Assembly: GCA_008694505.1 (NCBI GenBank)
Contig: VZDJ01000301.1
Coordinates: forward strand, 2,829,485-2,893,484
Length of the DNA stretch: 64,000 bases
Direction of reading: 5' to 3'
Source of the DNA: Cyanoderma ruficeps
Taxonomy: Eukaryota > Chordata > Aves > Passeriformes > Timaliidae
Shown piece after piece: positions 24,828 through 39,600 of the stretch. Under the pieces are notes generated by a model, which was not told where the DNA came from, made no database searches, and worked only from the letters and a program-made list of their open reading frames with translations. The position numbers were made by a program, and so were the translations under genes. Every line of letters starts with the position of its first letter. Positions within the stretch are counted from its first letter, which is position 1.

Positions 24828-27800
24828 CTATCGAGGAATGGCACAGAGCTGGTAGGGAAGTGGCTTCATCGTGCTCCCAAAAACAAACTTGGTGTTGACT
24901 TCCTTCACCCCTTCTGGCAGAGTGAATGTGAATGCTTGTAGCAGGGTGGAAAAGATAATAAAGAGTTCCACCCTTGCCAACAGCTCCCCCATGCACACAC
25001 GGTGCCCTGTGAAGAAACAGAAAAGGCAGATTAGCCAGAGGATGTCTATCACACCTCCCTTTCTAAACTGCCTGGGATTTTCCTTGTTTTCTGCAGTTTT
25101 TTTTTCCTTTTCTCTTAACTTTGTCATTTAATGATTCATAACTGAAAGGCTGCTTGTATTTCGACAAAAAGTTTCAATCTACATTTATAGCAGGCAGTAA
25201 GACATTATAGAAATTGTCACCAGGGTGGCATCGTTTACATTGACAGTAAATGCGTTTTTTCTGCTGTTGCTTTGATAGCTGGATGTCTTCTCAGTGAGGA
25301 ACTGGATCTGTCTTCCAAGAAGGACTTTTCTATGTGTCATTCCTTCTCTTCCAATCTTTTCCACATACAACTGGACTTCTCTCTTCTTGGAGATCTTTAA
25401 AACAGTTTGCATATGCCCATTTGTAGGTGCCTTCCCAGTTATTTTGTGGAAAGAATGGATCTGAAGTTGTTACCGCAAGGAATAAATAAAGCCCTGTTCA
25501 GTGCACTTACCTATAGCAAATGGTAAGAATGCTTCTCTGTTTACAAAGTTTCCATCTTGATCCAGAAAGTGGCCTGGGTTGAACTGATCAGGTGTCTCCC
25601 ATTTTCCAGGATCAGCCAGAACAGAGTCAATATTTGCTAAAACTATGGTGTTCTGAAAAAAAGAAGCAGTGGCTTCAACAAAACCTATGACTGTAGAATC
25701 TATTCGTATCTAGGACAAGGCCTTGTGATAGGTCATCCACAGAGAAAGTCAAACCTTAGAGGCACTGCTAGAACAAGAGTTCATATCCCCAATCATGAAA
25801 AACCTCAGAAGCCTCTCTTAAAACATCTAATGGACCAAAGATCAAATTCATTCAAGTATGCAGCTCATCTGTACCTTTGGAATATGATATCCCAGCAGCT
25901 CCGTGTCCTTCACACTCAGTCTGGGCAGTGCAATTAGGAGAATGTTACTGTATCGCTGGATCTCGTGAATTACAGCATTTGTGTAGGGCAACTTTTTCCT
26001 GTCCTCATAGCAAAATACGTGGGAACAACCCACAACAGCATCCAGCTCCTTCTGGACTTTCTCTAAGGAGGAAAATTCAGCTTTAAATACACAGCAAACT
26101 CTCTAAAATCTATAGTCATAGCTTTCCCTGCTGCTTTTAACAGAGTGGCATCCAACCAGATGAAAAAGATACTATATAAAAAATAATGCCTACAAATTCC
26201 CATACAGATGACCCAAAAAAATTTGACACTGAGGTTGTTTATAGGTTGCATATATACTTTTAAAATAACTATAGCAGATGAGGTCATTCTATAATAATGT
26301 GTGGGTTCCTGTTACATTTGCTGCTCTAAGGTAATTTATAAAAAGACTTTTATTAATAGTTATTTCTACAGGCACAGAGTCAGCAGGAAAAAATATTTAT
26401 CATGTGTTAGGGGAACAGTTTATTAATTGATTGTTCAAGGATTGTTCTTCATTAAGAAGCACATAAATTTTGCTTGTCATCTACAGATGTCCTAACTGCT
26501 ATTCTGTAATTACTTGCCTTGGGAAGCACTTACACAAATTAATTTTTCCCAAGGACTTCTTTTTTAACTTGTAATCCATGCTGAAATGGTAATTGCTGAT
26601 TTTTTTTTATTAATACTACAGACTCTATCATTGCAATTAGAATTACCCCCACAAAAGTTAAGAATGTGTTAATATATCCTGAGAAGATGAAAAATCATGT
26701 GAAAATTCAGTATGTGCAACTCAGTCTCAAGTTTTAAGTATTTTGAAGGCAACAAAAATGGGAGATTCTTTCTCCTTAACACTTCCACATTTTCTACTTG
26801 CCAGAGTCCTGCTGTGCCTAGTACTCAGCTTAAACTCTCAAATATGAGGCCTTTGAAGTGAGTTTTGTACTTTCTAATCCTTTTTTATCTCATACACTCT
26901 GGCTCTTTTTTTTCAGTCATTTTACTCTGCCAACCTCTATCTTTCTTCTGTGAATATCATAATTAAAAGCACACATTTTCAAGCTACTCACCCCAATATC
27001 AGCAACCTCACACTGTATTTAAGTTATTTCTGCTACGAGGGGCCAAGAGCAAATCAGAGAGTAGGAGTCAGGGATTTAAAAGGACGACCCAAAGACTCCT
27101 TAGTGGAAGTCTAAGCATTGCTGTAGAGGGGCAGTGATGTAATTTATCTCATCTGAGACTAAATTCCTCCAGCTGATTAAATTAATCACACCCTGCATTC
27201 TGTTTAGATCTGTTTAAAAAAATCCCCAAAAACAACTGGAATGATTTGCCTGTATGTTAGAAAGGATGCAGCAAGAAACAAATGAATGCAGTTCATCTGA
27301 TTCATATTTTAATAATTAATAGCTCTACTTTTCTTTGAACAGGCACAACCACTATTTGAACTTGTATCATTGCTAGAGTTGCAGACCTCTTTGGATGTGC
27401 TTACCTTGAATGTCAGGATAAATCACCATATAGAGCAATGCCCACAGTAAAGTGGTGGATGTAGTTTCTGTGCCTGCTATAAAGAGGTCACAAAGAGTCT
27501 GGATCAAGTTTACTTCATCATAAGTAGCATTAGCATCTCCTTTAGTCTGCAGATTTAAATTGAAAAGAATTATGGCACACAAAAGAAGTAAACCACCAGA
27601 AGAAATCATACACTTCTAAATTTCTATTAGACATCATTATAATCGAAAAAACAGTTAAAATCCCTTGTTATTAGTGAAGTGTGAGAGAAGTTCAGAGGTA
27701 CTCACTTTATCTATCTCATCCAAATAGTAATCGATAAAATCTCGATTTTCAACAAGTTTTCTTTTTCTTTTGTGACTTTCAAGTTCCTTTGCTAACAGAG

Positions 27801-30800
27801 CATTCATAAAATCTGTACAGGACTTAACCTTTTTAACTGATGGCAGGAAATAACCAGCAAGCCTGGGAGACAGCTCATATATCTGTAAAAGAGATATTTT
27901 TGATATGTGATATTACATATAAATATGTGGCATTTAGCAAACCAAATTTGAGTCCTAATACAGGCTTCTTGGTAGTGGAAAAAGCAAGTGAAAAACTGAT
28001 GACTGAATCAGCATTAGATTGAAAGGACTGTGCCTATCCCATGATTAATTAAAAATTAAAGCCTTTCTTAATTCTATTTTTCCCTGGAGCAAAATCAAAA
28101 TTTCTCTCAGTTTTATACTACAAAGTTTTATATATATACACAGAGATTATAGAAATATAAATGTGGCATAGAAAGAATAAATGAAATTCCTCTGTACCAC
28201 AATTCTTTGCTAGGCTGAACTTTGCTCAGCTGAACCAAGAATCTCCCTTGAAACCTGTCCCTAGTCTCACTTTATCCAACACACATGTAATTTCTATTTC
28301 ATCACTAAAAAGCCACATCCAGGCTGACTTCCTTGACACATCTGTTCAGTGAAAATAGAACTATCCAGACCCAAGTTTATATTCTTACAGTAGGATAGTG
28401 AATTCATGGGGATTTTACTCACACTTGCCTTCTTACAGAAAAGAAGCAAATAGGTCACATCTATGTGATGTGCAAAACAACTCAGTGGCACAGAAATACA
28501 GAGCTGTGTGGATTCCCTCCCGTTTATTCATTGTTCTAGACATATTCACCCTCTTGTCCTTATGCTCTCATAAAGCCATATATCAGCGGAAAAGTAAAAC
28601 ACTTTTACATCCACTGCTTTCTTCTACTTCATTTCACTTTTTCCCCCCATTTTACAGACTGCATCATGTCCTTCCAGTTACAGAACTGCTGCAGTTTAAA
28701 TTTTCCATTAGGCCGTAACTTCTGGGCTCACCTATTTAAATGGCAACCGCATTACAAAGATTTATCTCCCCACAAGCCTATTCAGATTCCCAGCTCTATT
28801 TCTTCTTTGCCCTAATGCATAATTTTCCTAAACACTGCCTGTCCACTTACCAGGAAAACAGGTAAGTACAGCCAGTCATTAGGGATTGTACACTCCTGTG
28901 AAAGCTCTGTGGAGAGCAGGACACAGTGAAATGTTGGACTAGAACGTTTTTGTTGGCTCTGGACATACCATTAAGGTGTTTCAAATACAACTTATATAAA
29001 TACCTACTGAGAGCAGTTTGGAAATAGCTGAACCTGTGTCCACCATGATTAGAAGGGTAGATTAGGAGTCATTTCACTGACATCTTCTGGGATAGTTACT
29101 AATAAGTAATTTTATTTTAGCTTATCTACCAAAAGTATCAAATTAGTCCTCAAATCCTCCAGGACCTTGCTTACAGCAGTTAGTCAGAGATGGTGGAAAT
29201 CATACAAGACACAGAACTGTACGAGTTCCAACAAGTTCTGCAGAAGCAGCTGCCTCATGCATGGGTAAACTCACTTTTAGACTATACACAGTACTGTGGT
29301 TGTCTTTCATAAAGGATTCACAATAAAACTGCCCCAGTCTGAGGACACCTGTTCTGCTGCTTTGGCAGCTGCAGCCACAGATGCACCTACAGAAGCAAGA
29401 GAGAATTCTTCTCTCCAGAGGACCAGATGTGAAGTTAGGAATTGGTGCCTGGAAAGGAGGCAGATAAGGCAGCTAAAGGAGGGTGGCTTCCAGTGTGTCA
29501 CTGTATTCTTGTAAGAATGGGCAGATGTGGTACAGATGTTGGTGCCAAAAACTGTAGGGAAAGCTGCTATTAAGCAATTTCATGCCATGCTTCCTTTGCA
29601 TAAAACAGTTGCTCTACTCCAGTTTCCATGAGGTTGGCTGGCAGTAGTGAAGGAAGCTGTAAAAACCCATTTACTCTTGACATTTGTTGAAAGCCATGTC
29701 ATATGATAGAGTGAAGAAAGCCAGTTTGCCAGACAGAAATTAAGATAAGCCTATTTCAGAGCTTTTCAGATAATTTAACCTATATTTCAGATATAGTTTC
29801 AAACACTGGAGTTGTACAGGCAGCATTTTTGCGAGAAAGCCCTTTGTACATCTCTCAGCCATGTAACAAATCTTTCCTTTTTCACCCCTGTCCCCCCCAC
29901 ACAGGAAATTGTTGTGCTATGATGGAGCATAAGCAATTGAAACAAGTTTTGAATTAGGCATCTGGAAGTACTGTTCTGATGTGCTCTCCAGAAATTCCAT
30001 CTGATCTAGAATTTATTTTTGTTACAGAAGCAGGAAGCAAATTGCCTTTTACACTGTTTACCTATAGAGAGCAAGCAAACAAACAAAATTGATTTTCCTC
30101 ACAAAATAGGAGACGCTGTTCAAAAATGCTGCTACGGTGTCAAAGGATTCAATCAGGCGGTGAAAATTCTCATCATCTCTTGAGAAACGATGTCCCAAAA
30201 GCACAGAAGAAACCACATTTGAGACTGCATGAACAACAGGCATAGTGGGGTCCACAGGTTTTCCTGTAAACACAAGGGACATTTCCTGTACATTCACCAG
30301 TAACACTTATTTTTCCTTTTCTCACTGACAGGAGAGCTGATAAAATTTCATAAACATTTCTGACATTAATTTAATTAGATCACTGGATGGCAAATTGTAA
30401 TTTATTGGTAAAAGGCCTGAATAAAAAAAAAGTAACTTTGGACATCTAAAAAATGTTGGTTAAAAAAGGAAAAACCGCTGGTAGGAATGGAATTAGTAGT
30501 ATTAATTATAAAAATATCCAGATTTCATCAAACCTTGGTATTAGCAGATCATTTGGCAATAACCAGGGCAGAAAACCAGCTGAAACATTAAATACACAGA
30601 TGAGTTGAGAAGAGAACCACCTTCTATTCTTTGCTCACATCATTTTACATTAGAATATTTCAATCTACCCATGGATTCACCCCATTTTTCAGTATCACAA
30701 CCTGAACAAACTCTCTCTCCTACTGAGGAGTTCACCATAAGCTGTGTGAGCTGAGATTTTTCTACTGCACTTGAGCAGAGCGCAGAGCTGTGCATCCTTG

Positions 30801-33593
30801 GCCAAAGCTTTGGTTATTTTATGCTTTTTCTTTTCTACACAGGAATAGGAGCCATTGTGACACTGATTTTGTTACTGTTTGCTGTTGCCCTGATGCTGTT
30901 ACCAGAAGTAACATAGAAGTAAAAGACTCGGAAGTAAAAACACTGATAGGGGCCAGTGTATATATATATAGTGGTATATTATAAATACGTAACTAGACAT
31001 ATATATAACAAGGAGTCTCTAATTCCATGATTTTGCTGTGGGGTTTCACACTTCTGCAAGTAAATATCTCATACAGGTAGCATATGCAGACTTTTGAGAC
31101 TCAGCTCTGGACATACACTTTGAATCCATTTTTGTAGTCACATAGTTTCAGAAGCTACCAGTGCCCCATTCTCCAGCAAAGTCTCCCACCTTGCCCACCC
31201 TCACATACCGTTTGTTTTCTGTAAGTATTCCACCAAGTGAGCAGCCTCCTCTTGCACTAGATAATCCTGGTCTTTCTTCCCTATTCCCATTTTCCTCATT
31301 GTTGCAATTCCAAAACGCCTCTGCTGCTTCCAGGGATGACCATTAGAGAACATAACACCTAGGAGCATAATGAACTAATGCTGTCAGTACCTTTTAAATT
31401 AATGGATTGGTACATCTAAGAAGGTTCTCTTTTAATTTTTTCAAATTTTTTACAGCAGTCTGGCAACATTCCTCTTTTCTTCCTTTTTGTATTTTAGCCA
31501 TTTATCCTCTGTATAGAAGCTCTTATGTTGTCATTATTGTTCTGACAGAATATAGAATAGAACTGTTTTAAAAAACTTGTGAAAATAAAAACTTTTTTCA
31601 TTATATAAATTAAGGACTTTGAGGCTCTAAATCAAAAGTCAAAAGTAGGGCTAGAACACATTAAAAGAATTTCTGAGAATAATAATTACCATTTCCCCGT
31701 GTCAGAATGCGAATGGTTCTGCCCCTGGGCCTTCCAGCAACATCTTCAGCATGGACAGTCAGACCTTCCTTCACTGCTTGAAACCCTTGCAGGACAACTG
31801 CAGGGGTGTTTGAAAGCCATAAGGTGAAGATATTACCATGAATTTTGCCCATCTGTAGAACAAAGCAGAATCAGAATAAGGGGAGTGAGAACCAGTGCTT
31901 TGAAATCAAACAAGATGAACCAGATCTTCCCCCTGGGCACATGCCCTAAGGGTGGTTGACTTTAAGAACAGAGTAGCAGGTGTGTTCTTACATATAATGT
32001 AGTTTGAAGTCAGGTCTCTATCTAAAGTCTCATTTATTAAAGGTCGTGATGTTTCTAAAATGTCAACCAATATTGCCAAAGTCTGTGATGTCATTTATTA
32101 TCTCTTGCGATTCAAACTCATTGTAGATGAGCTCTTTCATCCTCACCACTTGCCACAAGACAGCAGTAGCTCATGGATTTGATGTGGATCATGTACAGGT
32201 TTGCCTTTGTGTGTCCAGTGTAGCAAAAGCAGTCGAGGAGCTGAGTAATGCAGGAGTCCCCCTTTCCTTTCTAGCTCAGCTGTGACAGCCTTGCCTTCAG
32301 CTGCTGTGCACACAGGCAGCCCTGGCAGCAGGCAGGTCAGTCCTTCCCCTGGCTGCTGAATAAGGAACTAGAAAAGTAGCAAAATAGGCTGGAAAGAGTG
32401 GTGTGTTGCCAAGACATCCCAAGAAATCCAGGACTAACGGATTACAAAATTTTGCTGCCTGGGAGCAAACCAGAGGGAATATTTATGCACAGTGAGCAAT
32501 ATTGTATCTGCTTATGTTTGCACATTTGTGTTTAATTTCATTTTTGTAAGGACCAGTTTGTACTTTGGGATGACCAGTACTACTCTTCATGTCTGGGATG
32601 TCAGTAATAGAAGAAAACACAGCAGACAGGGACTAGATATTATTTTATGTTACGGAATAATACCACTTTGCCTTGAAATATGCAGCTCAGGAGGACAGAA
32701 CTGGCCGGACATGGAAAAACCAGGGAAAGGGAAGGTTGAGAACAAAGAGGGAGAGTGAGGTGCTATTACTTACATATTTTAATGTTAAATATTTAATATA
32801 GATGTAGAAGAACTATAAAAGAACAGGATACAAACTTTAGAAGTTGTGCACATTACAACTGGACTTAGAAAAGGGTTTGAGCATACTATGAATTATTTTA
32901 GCCGTTTAAAAGCTCAGTCTTGCTAAGAAGACTGAAATCTCCTCTGAAAATCTGACCAAATGGTATGTCAGAAAAAATTTGATTCTAAGTTCTTTCAGAA
33001 AATCTATTGAATAAATATATTTAAAAATCATCCTTTCTGTACTGGAAACACACATGTCCTCAGTAGCTATTTCATGGGATGTTTAGAAAATGCCAGTGCA
33101 ACCACAGTCAAAACACAGACATCCAAAAGACTGCACAGAATTAGCAAGCCTACTCTAAAATGCATTTTTTTCCTATGTGTAAGACAGGACTATTATCATC
33201 ATTTTGGTTTTGTTCATATGCACATTAGGTATTAAATACATTTTTCATTGTAAGTACAAATTTTCACACAAAGAAACATATATTTTAATTATCTCGACCT
33301 ATTTCCACATTTATGCAATGTAGAACAAATCCCTCCCTAGCATTCAAAATAAGATGATGTTAAACACATTTACTTTTCAATCAGCTTATGAGTCCATTAA
33401 TAAATTGTCAGAAAATACATACTTTTTTTAGATGTTCATGATGAATTTTGAAGTTCATCTGCAGCAGATTTCCAAAGAAGGGATATGGAGTTGGTCCAGG
33501 AGGAAATCCTCTTCGCATCCATTGAAATTTCAGAAACTGTATCAACAGCAGAGACACCACAAAAAATACCAGCGTCTCACTCACTGTTAACAT
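24828..33593 (-). CDS. CYP2J: Cytochrome P450 2J paralogue B, nine exons, intact
   Basis: Second tandem CYP2J monooxygenase, in the same orientation as A and 3.3 kb from its start. Exons in transcript order are 33423-33593, 31690-31852, 31209-31358, 30103-30263, 27706-27882, 27405-27546, 25875-26062, 25511-25652 and 24828-25006 (stop TAG). Exon lengths match A exactly, and there are 490 residues. It has an N-terminal anchor (MLTVSE start), the PPGP hinge, WKQQRRF in helix C, I-helix AGTETTS (298-304), K-helix ExxR (HEIQR) and haem signature FAIGHRVCMG with Cys436. Two things are unusual. Exon 8 opens with Asn385, where the other three copies have the usual Gly of the KGT turn. The B-C loop encoded by exon 2 (GRPRGRTIRILTRGNG) is very unlike the others, which suggests a different substrate pocket. 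A poly(A) signal lies 224 nt past the stop. Confidence 0.93.
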
Positions 33594-36500
33594 TTTACTT
33601 CTGATTTAAACAGCTACGTTGTCTCTCTACAACTGCTGTGTAGACAGAGGAGAGATCCAATTTATCTTGGTTTTGAGATACCTCCCTGAAAAGAGAAAAA
33701 GCACTTGACACACCTGTGACTCGCTGTCTTTCTCTCTTTATCACTTTTACTTCCCCATCCCAGAGAATTAAGTGTTCTTATTTTTAAGTGTATATGACAT
33801 CATTCCATTACATTACAGCTACAGCTATCTGTCAATCATTGTCTCCTCAAGGTACCCAAAATGCAGGTTAATTATACACCGCCTTGTGCCATGACTCCTG
33901 CCGTGACAAAAATCTCTGCCCACAGTCCTGGTTTCATAAAAAACCTCTTGCAAGAATGAGAAATAAAAAAAATTTCCTGAGGGTTGGCTGCACACCCACG
34001 GACAGTGGGGTTACTGGAAAGTTCAGGCTCATCAGTAGTCATCATATGCACCAATCATGTGCCCTGCTACTTAACTTGCCCCATACTGTTGATTCTGATG
34101 TTGTTTGCTATTCCTTTAATAATTTTCCTCACAGTTTATATTGAAAGGTGTGTGGGGGATGGCTCTACCTTTTAATTTTGTGCCTGGGGCACACAGGCCA
34201 TAAAAGACTCCAACTGACCATTGGGTAACAGGAGTTTGATGGTAATAAAGATGTAACACTCAAGTGTCCTCCCACTCCCCTCTCAGCTGCACAGGGAAGT
34301 GGGGCTGCACAGTCCCCTTGACCAAGCAGAAAGTAAAGTTTCTTCACCCCTCCACCTGCCTCTGGCTAATCCCCCTGGATTGCCTGCAGCAGGAACAAAG
34401 GTGATATACAGCTGCCTCTGAGAACTTCTTTCACAAGTGCTCTCCTGCAACTGAGCAACTCCAGCTCTGCAAAGGGTGACATTGAACATAATCAACACAG
34501 ATTTGGTGCTTGCACAGGAACAGCATTAGGGTCAGCTCATCTGACTTAGACAGCAGCATGTGGCACTCTGGGAAGCACCTAGATGGCCTTGCTGCTCATG
34601 TACCAAACTAACAGAACCGGCATGGCTAGAAATAAAAGTTGTGAGGTGTAAAGTGTATTGGTTTACTCCAGAAACAGGACAGAGAAATGACATTTACCCA
34701 TTGTGCTGGCCACTGATCGAACTGAGAGCTGGGACCAACCTGAAAAACTGAATTACCCATTTCAGAGACCACTTTTGGGACTTTTTGTTCCTTCACTGGT
34801 GTTGCATTTTTGTTGTCTCAAACTGCTCCCAACTCTGAGTTTAGTATTTTCCAAAGTGTTCCTGGGAGGAGACTCACAGCCCCAAGGCTTGCCTGCCATG
34901 CCCACTTGCAGTCCCTTCTGGCCCCTGCACAGTCCTGGCTGGCTGCTCTTCATCTCCCCTGGCTCTCCAGGCTCACTCTGACTTTTCCACACAGATTAGC
35001 CACATTCTGGTGATTCCACCTCTCAGCCTAGACATGAACTGCCTGCATGCAGGAAGGCAGCTGCCGAACAGCTTGGCCAAGTCTTTGGGAGAGATGTCAA
35101 AGGGAATACATATTGCGTTTCTCCTCATAAAAGATGGTGCTGGAGGATTGGGAAGAGAGAAGACTGGTAAGGTTTTGTAAAGCTGTATTTGCCACAGCTT
35201 CTGTGAAGAGAATTGAATGCCTGGGGAAGCAGGAGTTAGAGCTGGCTGACAGCTTAGAAGAACAGAAAGGTATCCCTCTAACAAGTGAATTTCCTCCTTT
35301 CACTCTTGCCAGGAGAGCTGCCGGCCCAATCTCTTCTCCCCTTATCTTTCAGCCCATGACACAACAGATAAGCAGAGCAATGCCATCTAGTCCTTGAGGC
35401 AAGCTTGCAATAACAATTGTAAAGTCTATTCTTCAAGGGAGAAAACTGGAAGAGCAACAGTAACCCTCACTCTGATCTTGGGTTTTAAATCTTACTGGGT
35501 GGATAACAAGGCCAGTCTCGCAGTGCGAGTGGCTTCTGGTTCTTGCCAGGAGCCCAGCTTGGGCACTGCTCCTGCCAGCTGCACCTCACACAGCTCTTCC
35601 CTCAGTGTGAATTTGGACTCAGCAGGCTCAGCTCAGCTGTCAGAAGGCTGCTTGTGTGCAGCTGCCCCTCTATTCACAGAAAACTCTCAAGAGCTTTGAT
35701 TCTCCTGCAGCTTTTGGGGAACACCACATCAATGTCTCCTGCCCTGCCCCTCCTTCGCAGGCGCCAAGCTTTGCTGTGCACAACTGCAAAGACTGCAAGC
35801 TGCCCCTGAGCTGTGCTTTTGGGCATCGATGAAGAGATGTGGCCAACCTAATTTGCTATACATCATTGTCATTACAAACCCTGGTGTGAGAGGACTCCCA
35901 CCTTCATTGAAATGCCTCTCAAATGCACCACAAGGGTTTATGTCAAAAAAAAAAAAATTCCAGGCCATCCCACTGGTCCTTATCTGTTTCCACCCACTGG
36001 GTTTCACGAGCAGTGGGGCTTCCCTCTGCGATTTCCAGCAGGCAATAGGAGGGGTTTGTCTTTGCTCTTGGCCTGAGCCACGACCCTCACAGCCAAATGA
36101 AGGGTTGCACTGTTGTCTCTCTGTTAATTCCAGTCTCAAACATTCATCTACCCGTGGTCTTGGCTAAACAGACAAAGCTGCTCCCAGCAAGCTGAGATGC
36201 TCTTCCACAGCTTTGTGTTCCCATGCAATCACACCTGGGAGCTCTGGCAATGCCCAGAGCCACCACCTCTGGGAACAGCATTCCCACACACCATTCTGGA
36301 TTTGAGAACGTATGGGAAGACTCCAGAATGGCTCTGATGTTCCCACTCCCTCCAGTAGGATTCTGCCAAGTTTCTAGTAAGACTAGACAGAGCAATAATT
36401 GTCCATGTTTATTTAATTTGTAACACAGCAGGAAAAAAAGTAGTACAGACACTTTCCAGACACAGGAGAACCAGAGTATTTTTCAGGGCTGGCTTCTGAC

Positions 36501-36627
36501 ACAGGTAACACAACAAGGAGAGATTTGCACTGAATTTGAGCTAAAAATGAGAACCGTAAAGATGCACAAATACCAGCACCCTACCAAACCTGTGTCTTTG
36601 CCTCTAAAATCTTTAATGCTGAGCAAC
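33594..36627. other. Spacer between paralogues B and C
   Basis: About 3 kb with the promoter side of B on the left and the 3'UTR of C on the right. The stretch from about 34.2 to 36.4 kb is clearly richer in G and C than the introns and carries overlapping open frames (136 codons minus at 35729-36139; 112 codons plus at 35829-36167). These cross a poly(A)/poly(T) run and show no domain. It could be an old unrecognised repeat or a regulatory region. I see no CYP2J relic. Confidence 0.5.
36408..36413 (-). terminator. Likely poly(A) signal of paralogue C
   Basis: AATAAA on the minus strand, 215 nt after the stop codon. This spacing is nearly the same as in paralogue B, which supports both calls. 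Confidence 0.5.
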
Positions 36628-39600
36628 CTAGCGCAGAACTGCACAGAGCTTGTATGGATGGGGTTTCATGGTGCTCCCAAAGATAATGTCTGTGTTGATT
36701 TCCTTAACTCCTTCTGGTACAGTGAACTTGAATTTCTGCAGCAGGCTGCAGAAAATGATGAAAAGCTCCATCTTGGCCATCGTCTCTCCCGGACAAACAC
36801 GGTGACCTGCAAGGGGTGAACGGAAGGAGAAGTCAGTCCCCATCAAAGTGTGTAACCAGCATCTGTTTCCTAGATTTTCACAGGAGTCCTTGCTCATCAA
36901 GGAACAAAGTTTTGCTGAATTTGACAATTTCCTCTCAGATTGAACTGGACACATAACTGAGATGTCTGCAATGCATCTTTGCAGGATCTGCCCTGATTCT
37001 AGAAAAGATACCAGAGATGCTTCTCAGAAGTTTCGTTCTTGCTTCCTAATCTGTAGGACTCCTTAATTTTATGAAAGGATTTCAGTTTTCTGATTCCAAA
37101 TAAAACCAAGAAAGCTTCTTTAGGTTCCTTCAGTTTCTGCTTAGTACAGACTGACTTATCTTCCCTAATAGCAGTGAAAAATCAGAAGACAGAGGACACT
37201 CTACACCTGATGAAACATTTTCCTACATAATGGTTTCAGTGAAAACAACTTGTTAAAGAAAAATCTCTTCCCGATTTATCAAGTAACTCTGTCCATTATG
37301 TAATTCCCAGAGACAGTGACAAACTCTGAAATGCAGTGGTCAGGTCATTCAATTTGGATGTGAGAAACCAATTCCTCTTCTGCGCAATTTAAACCAGAAA
37401 CCTGAGCCTGACATTTTAACATCTCAACTGACACCTCTGACAACCAGGCTATTCCCTCCTGGCCTGATCCCCAAGAGGTTTTTTTTTGTTTAAACTTCCA
37501 TAGCTCACACACTGGTGAGTGATTCCAAAAGCTCCACAGGAAAAGACATAGACTTCTGAATGTATTTGATCCAGTTTCTGCATTTTCCATTCATCTCTCT
37601 GCACTGATGAATATTGACCTATTTATACAAAATAAATCAGCTCCAGCACAGCAGCCTGCCACAGAATATTCACTGTAAAGGCATAACTCAGCATATACAG
37701 AGGAGGACTAAGGGCAACAATGTAAGGACTCAAGTTCCTAAGTGATTGGGAATTCTGGGACCTTACTCATTTTATCTTCTCTGCATTTTCACAAATATAT
37801 CTAAGATAGAGTGTTTATACAATTGCCAAACAACTTATTTTTGCAGTCAAACATTTTTCTGGGCTGGGAAAACCATGTGCTCCTGCACATGGGGTTACAC
37901 TCCCCTTTGGCCTTCTCCACAATGAAAATAACACAGCTTCACCTAACCCACACACCTGGGCTCAGTTCTCAGTGCACTCACCTGCTGAGAAGGCTAAGAA
38001 GGCCTCTCGGGTCACAAAATTTCCAGCCTTGTCCAAGAAATGTGCAGGGTTGAACTGGTGAGGTGTCTCCCAATAGGCAGGGTCAAAAAGAGTAGAGTCT
38101 ATATTCACCATAATTAGAGTGCCCTGAAAGGGAGATGCAGTTGGCACAATTGTCTCTCACACATCAAGAAGAAAAGGACACAAACAGATCCCAGCTATAA
38201 TTCTGCACACAGAAAGGCAGCAGAAATGAAAGATTACATAATTAGGGGAAACACAGTAATCTCAAGGGTTCTGAGGGGTTTTTTTTCTCAGAAAATAAAT
38301 AAGCAAAGAAACGTCAGTACTTTAGGTTCAGGGGTTTCCCTGCTGTATTGCTTCATGTCTCTTTTTCCAGTCTGTTAGCAAATGCCATAGAATGTGTGGT
38401 CTGCAGTCCTTCAGCACCTCACCCTAATTCTAGTGAGATGATCTTCCTGCCCTGAGCTGGAGGGGAAAGGGTTTAATGGTAAAGCTTTACTCGTGGCCAA
38501 AGATCACATTGGAATAGAAGGGATATCTGCACCTTTGGAATGTGATACCCCAAAACAGTGGTATCCTTCACAGCTTCTCTGGCAAGTGTGATTAAAATAA
38601 TGCTGCTGAAGCGCAGGATCTCATGCACCACAGCATTTGTGTACGGCAGCTGCTTCCGATCCTCGTAGCAGATGAGATGGGAGGGACTCAGAACAGCATC
38701 CAGCTCTTGCTGAACTTTATCTAAAAAAAATTTCAATATCCATTATAGATATAAGGACACTGTTTTGCATGAAATAGAGCTTTCATTTCGTTTTTGGGAA
38801 AGTAGTGATAGTGAAAGTAGTGATAGAAAAAATTACAATATGTAAATAATTTATACTTGCCATATCATAAAGTGTAAATGCATTTATACAAACAGCCAGT
38901 TAGGATTTTACTACACTCCGTTTCCTAGTTCATAGGCTCTATATTCAGACCCTCTTTCCACTATCCCTATAGATTTATGGAGCATTATATTTAAAGAAGG
39001 GGGAGAAAATTGTAAGTATAACAAGACCTTCTTATTAAGAGATCAATTCAGTTAAGCTGTTGATTTTACTCCAGGTAAACACAGACTCACAGCACGCTAA
39101 TGAGAGTGTTGCAAGCAAGCCATCACACTAAGCTGATACATGTCAAATGCTGTGAACTGAAACAGCATCGTATTACTAAACCATCACCAAGTGTTAATCT
39201 CTTTAGGCTGCTATCTAATCTTCAGTAACTAAACCACATTAAACAGTCTCAGATGGTTTGGGGCCAGATTTCATACTTAAAACTCAGGCTAGTAAGCTAA
39301 GAAGCATTTTCTTCTCTATAATTTATCAGAATTTGAAATGCATGTGTTTGCACAGGGCTCTGTTCTTCTAGCATTCTAGCACCACAAGCATGAAAATAAT
39401 TTCTAGCCCACAGCCTGAGAGTCAAGAACATGTACTTAGCTTAGTAATTCATCACCTCTGAAAACCCTCTACCAAATCATCCAAAAATTTTGGAACTAGT
39501 GTGCATCTCTGCTCTTGTCCAGAATTTCTGGATCATCTTTTTGTCTTCCCATTATTGTCTTCCTTCTGTGTTCAATATTCCCATATATTAGAATAAATAT

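Noticed and set aside
35729..36167. Overlapping 136- and 112-codon frames on opposite strands
   Set aside because: They overlap each other, run through a homopolymer (giving a run of Phe or Lys), and contain no recognisable domain or splice context.
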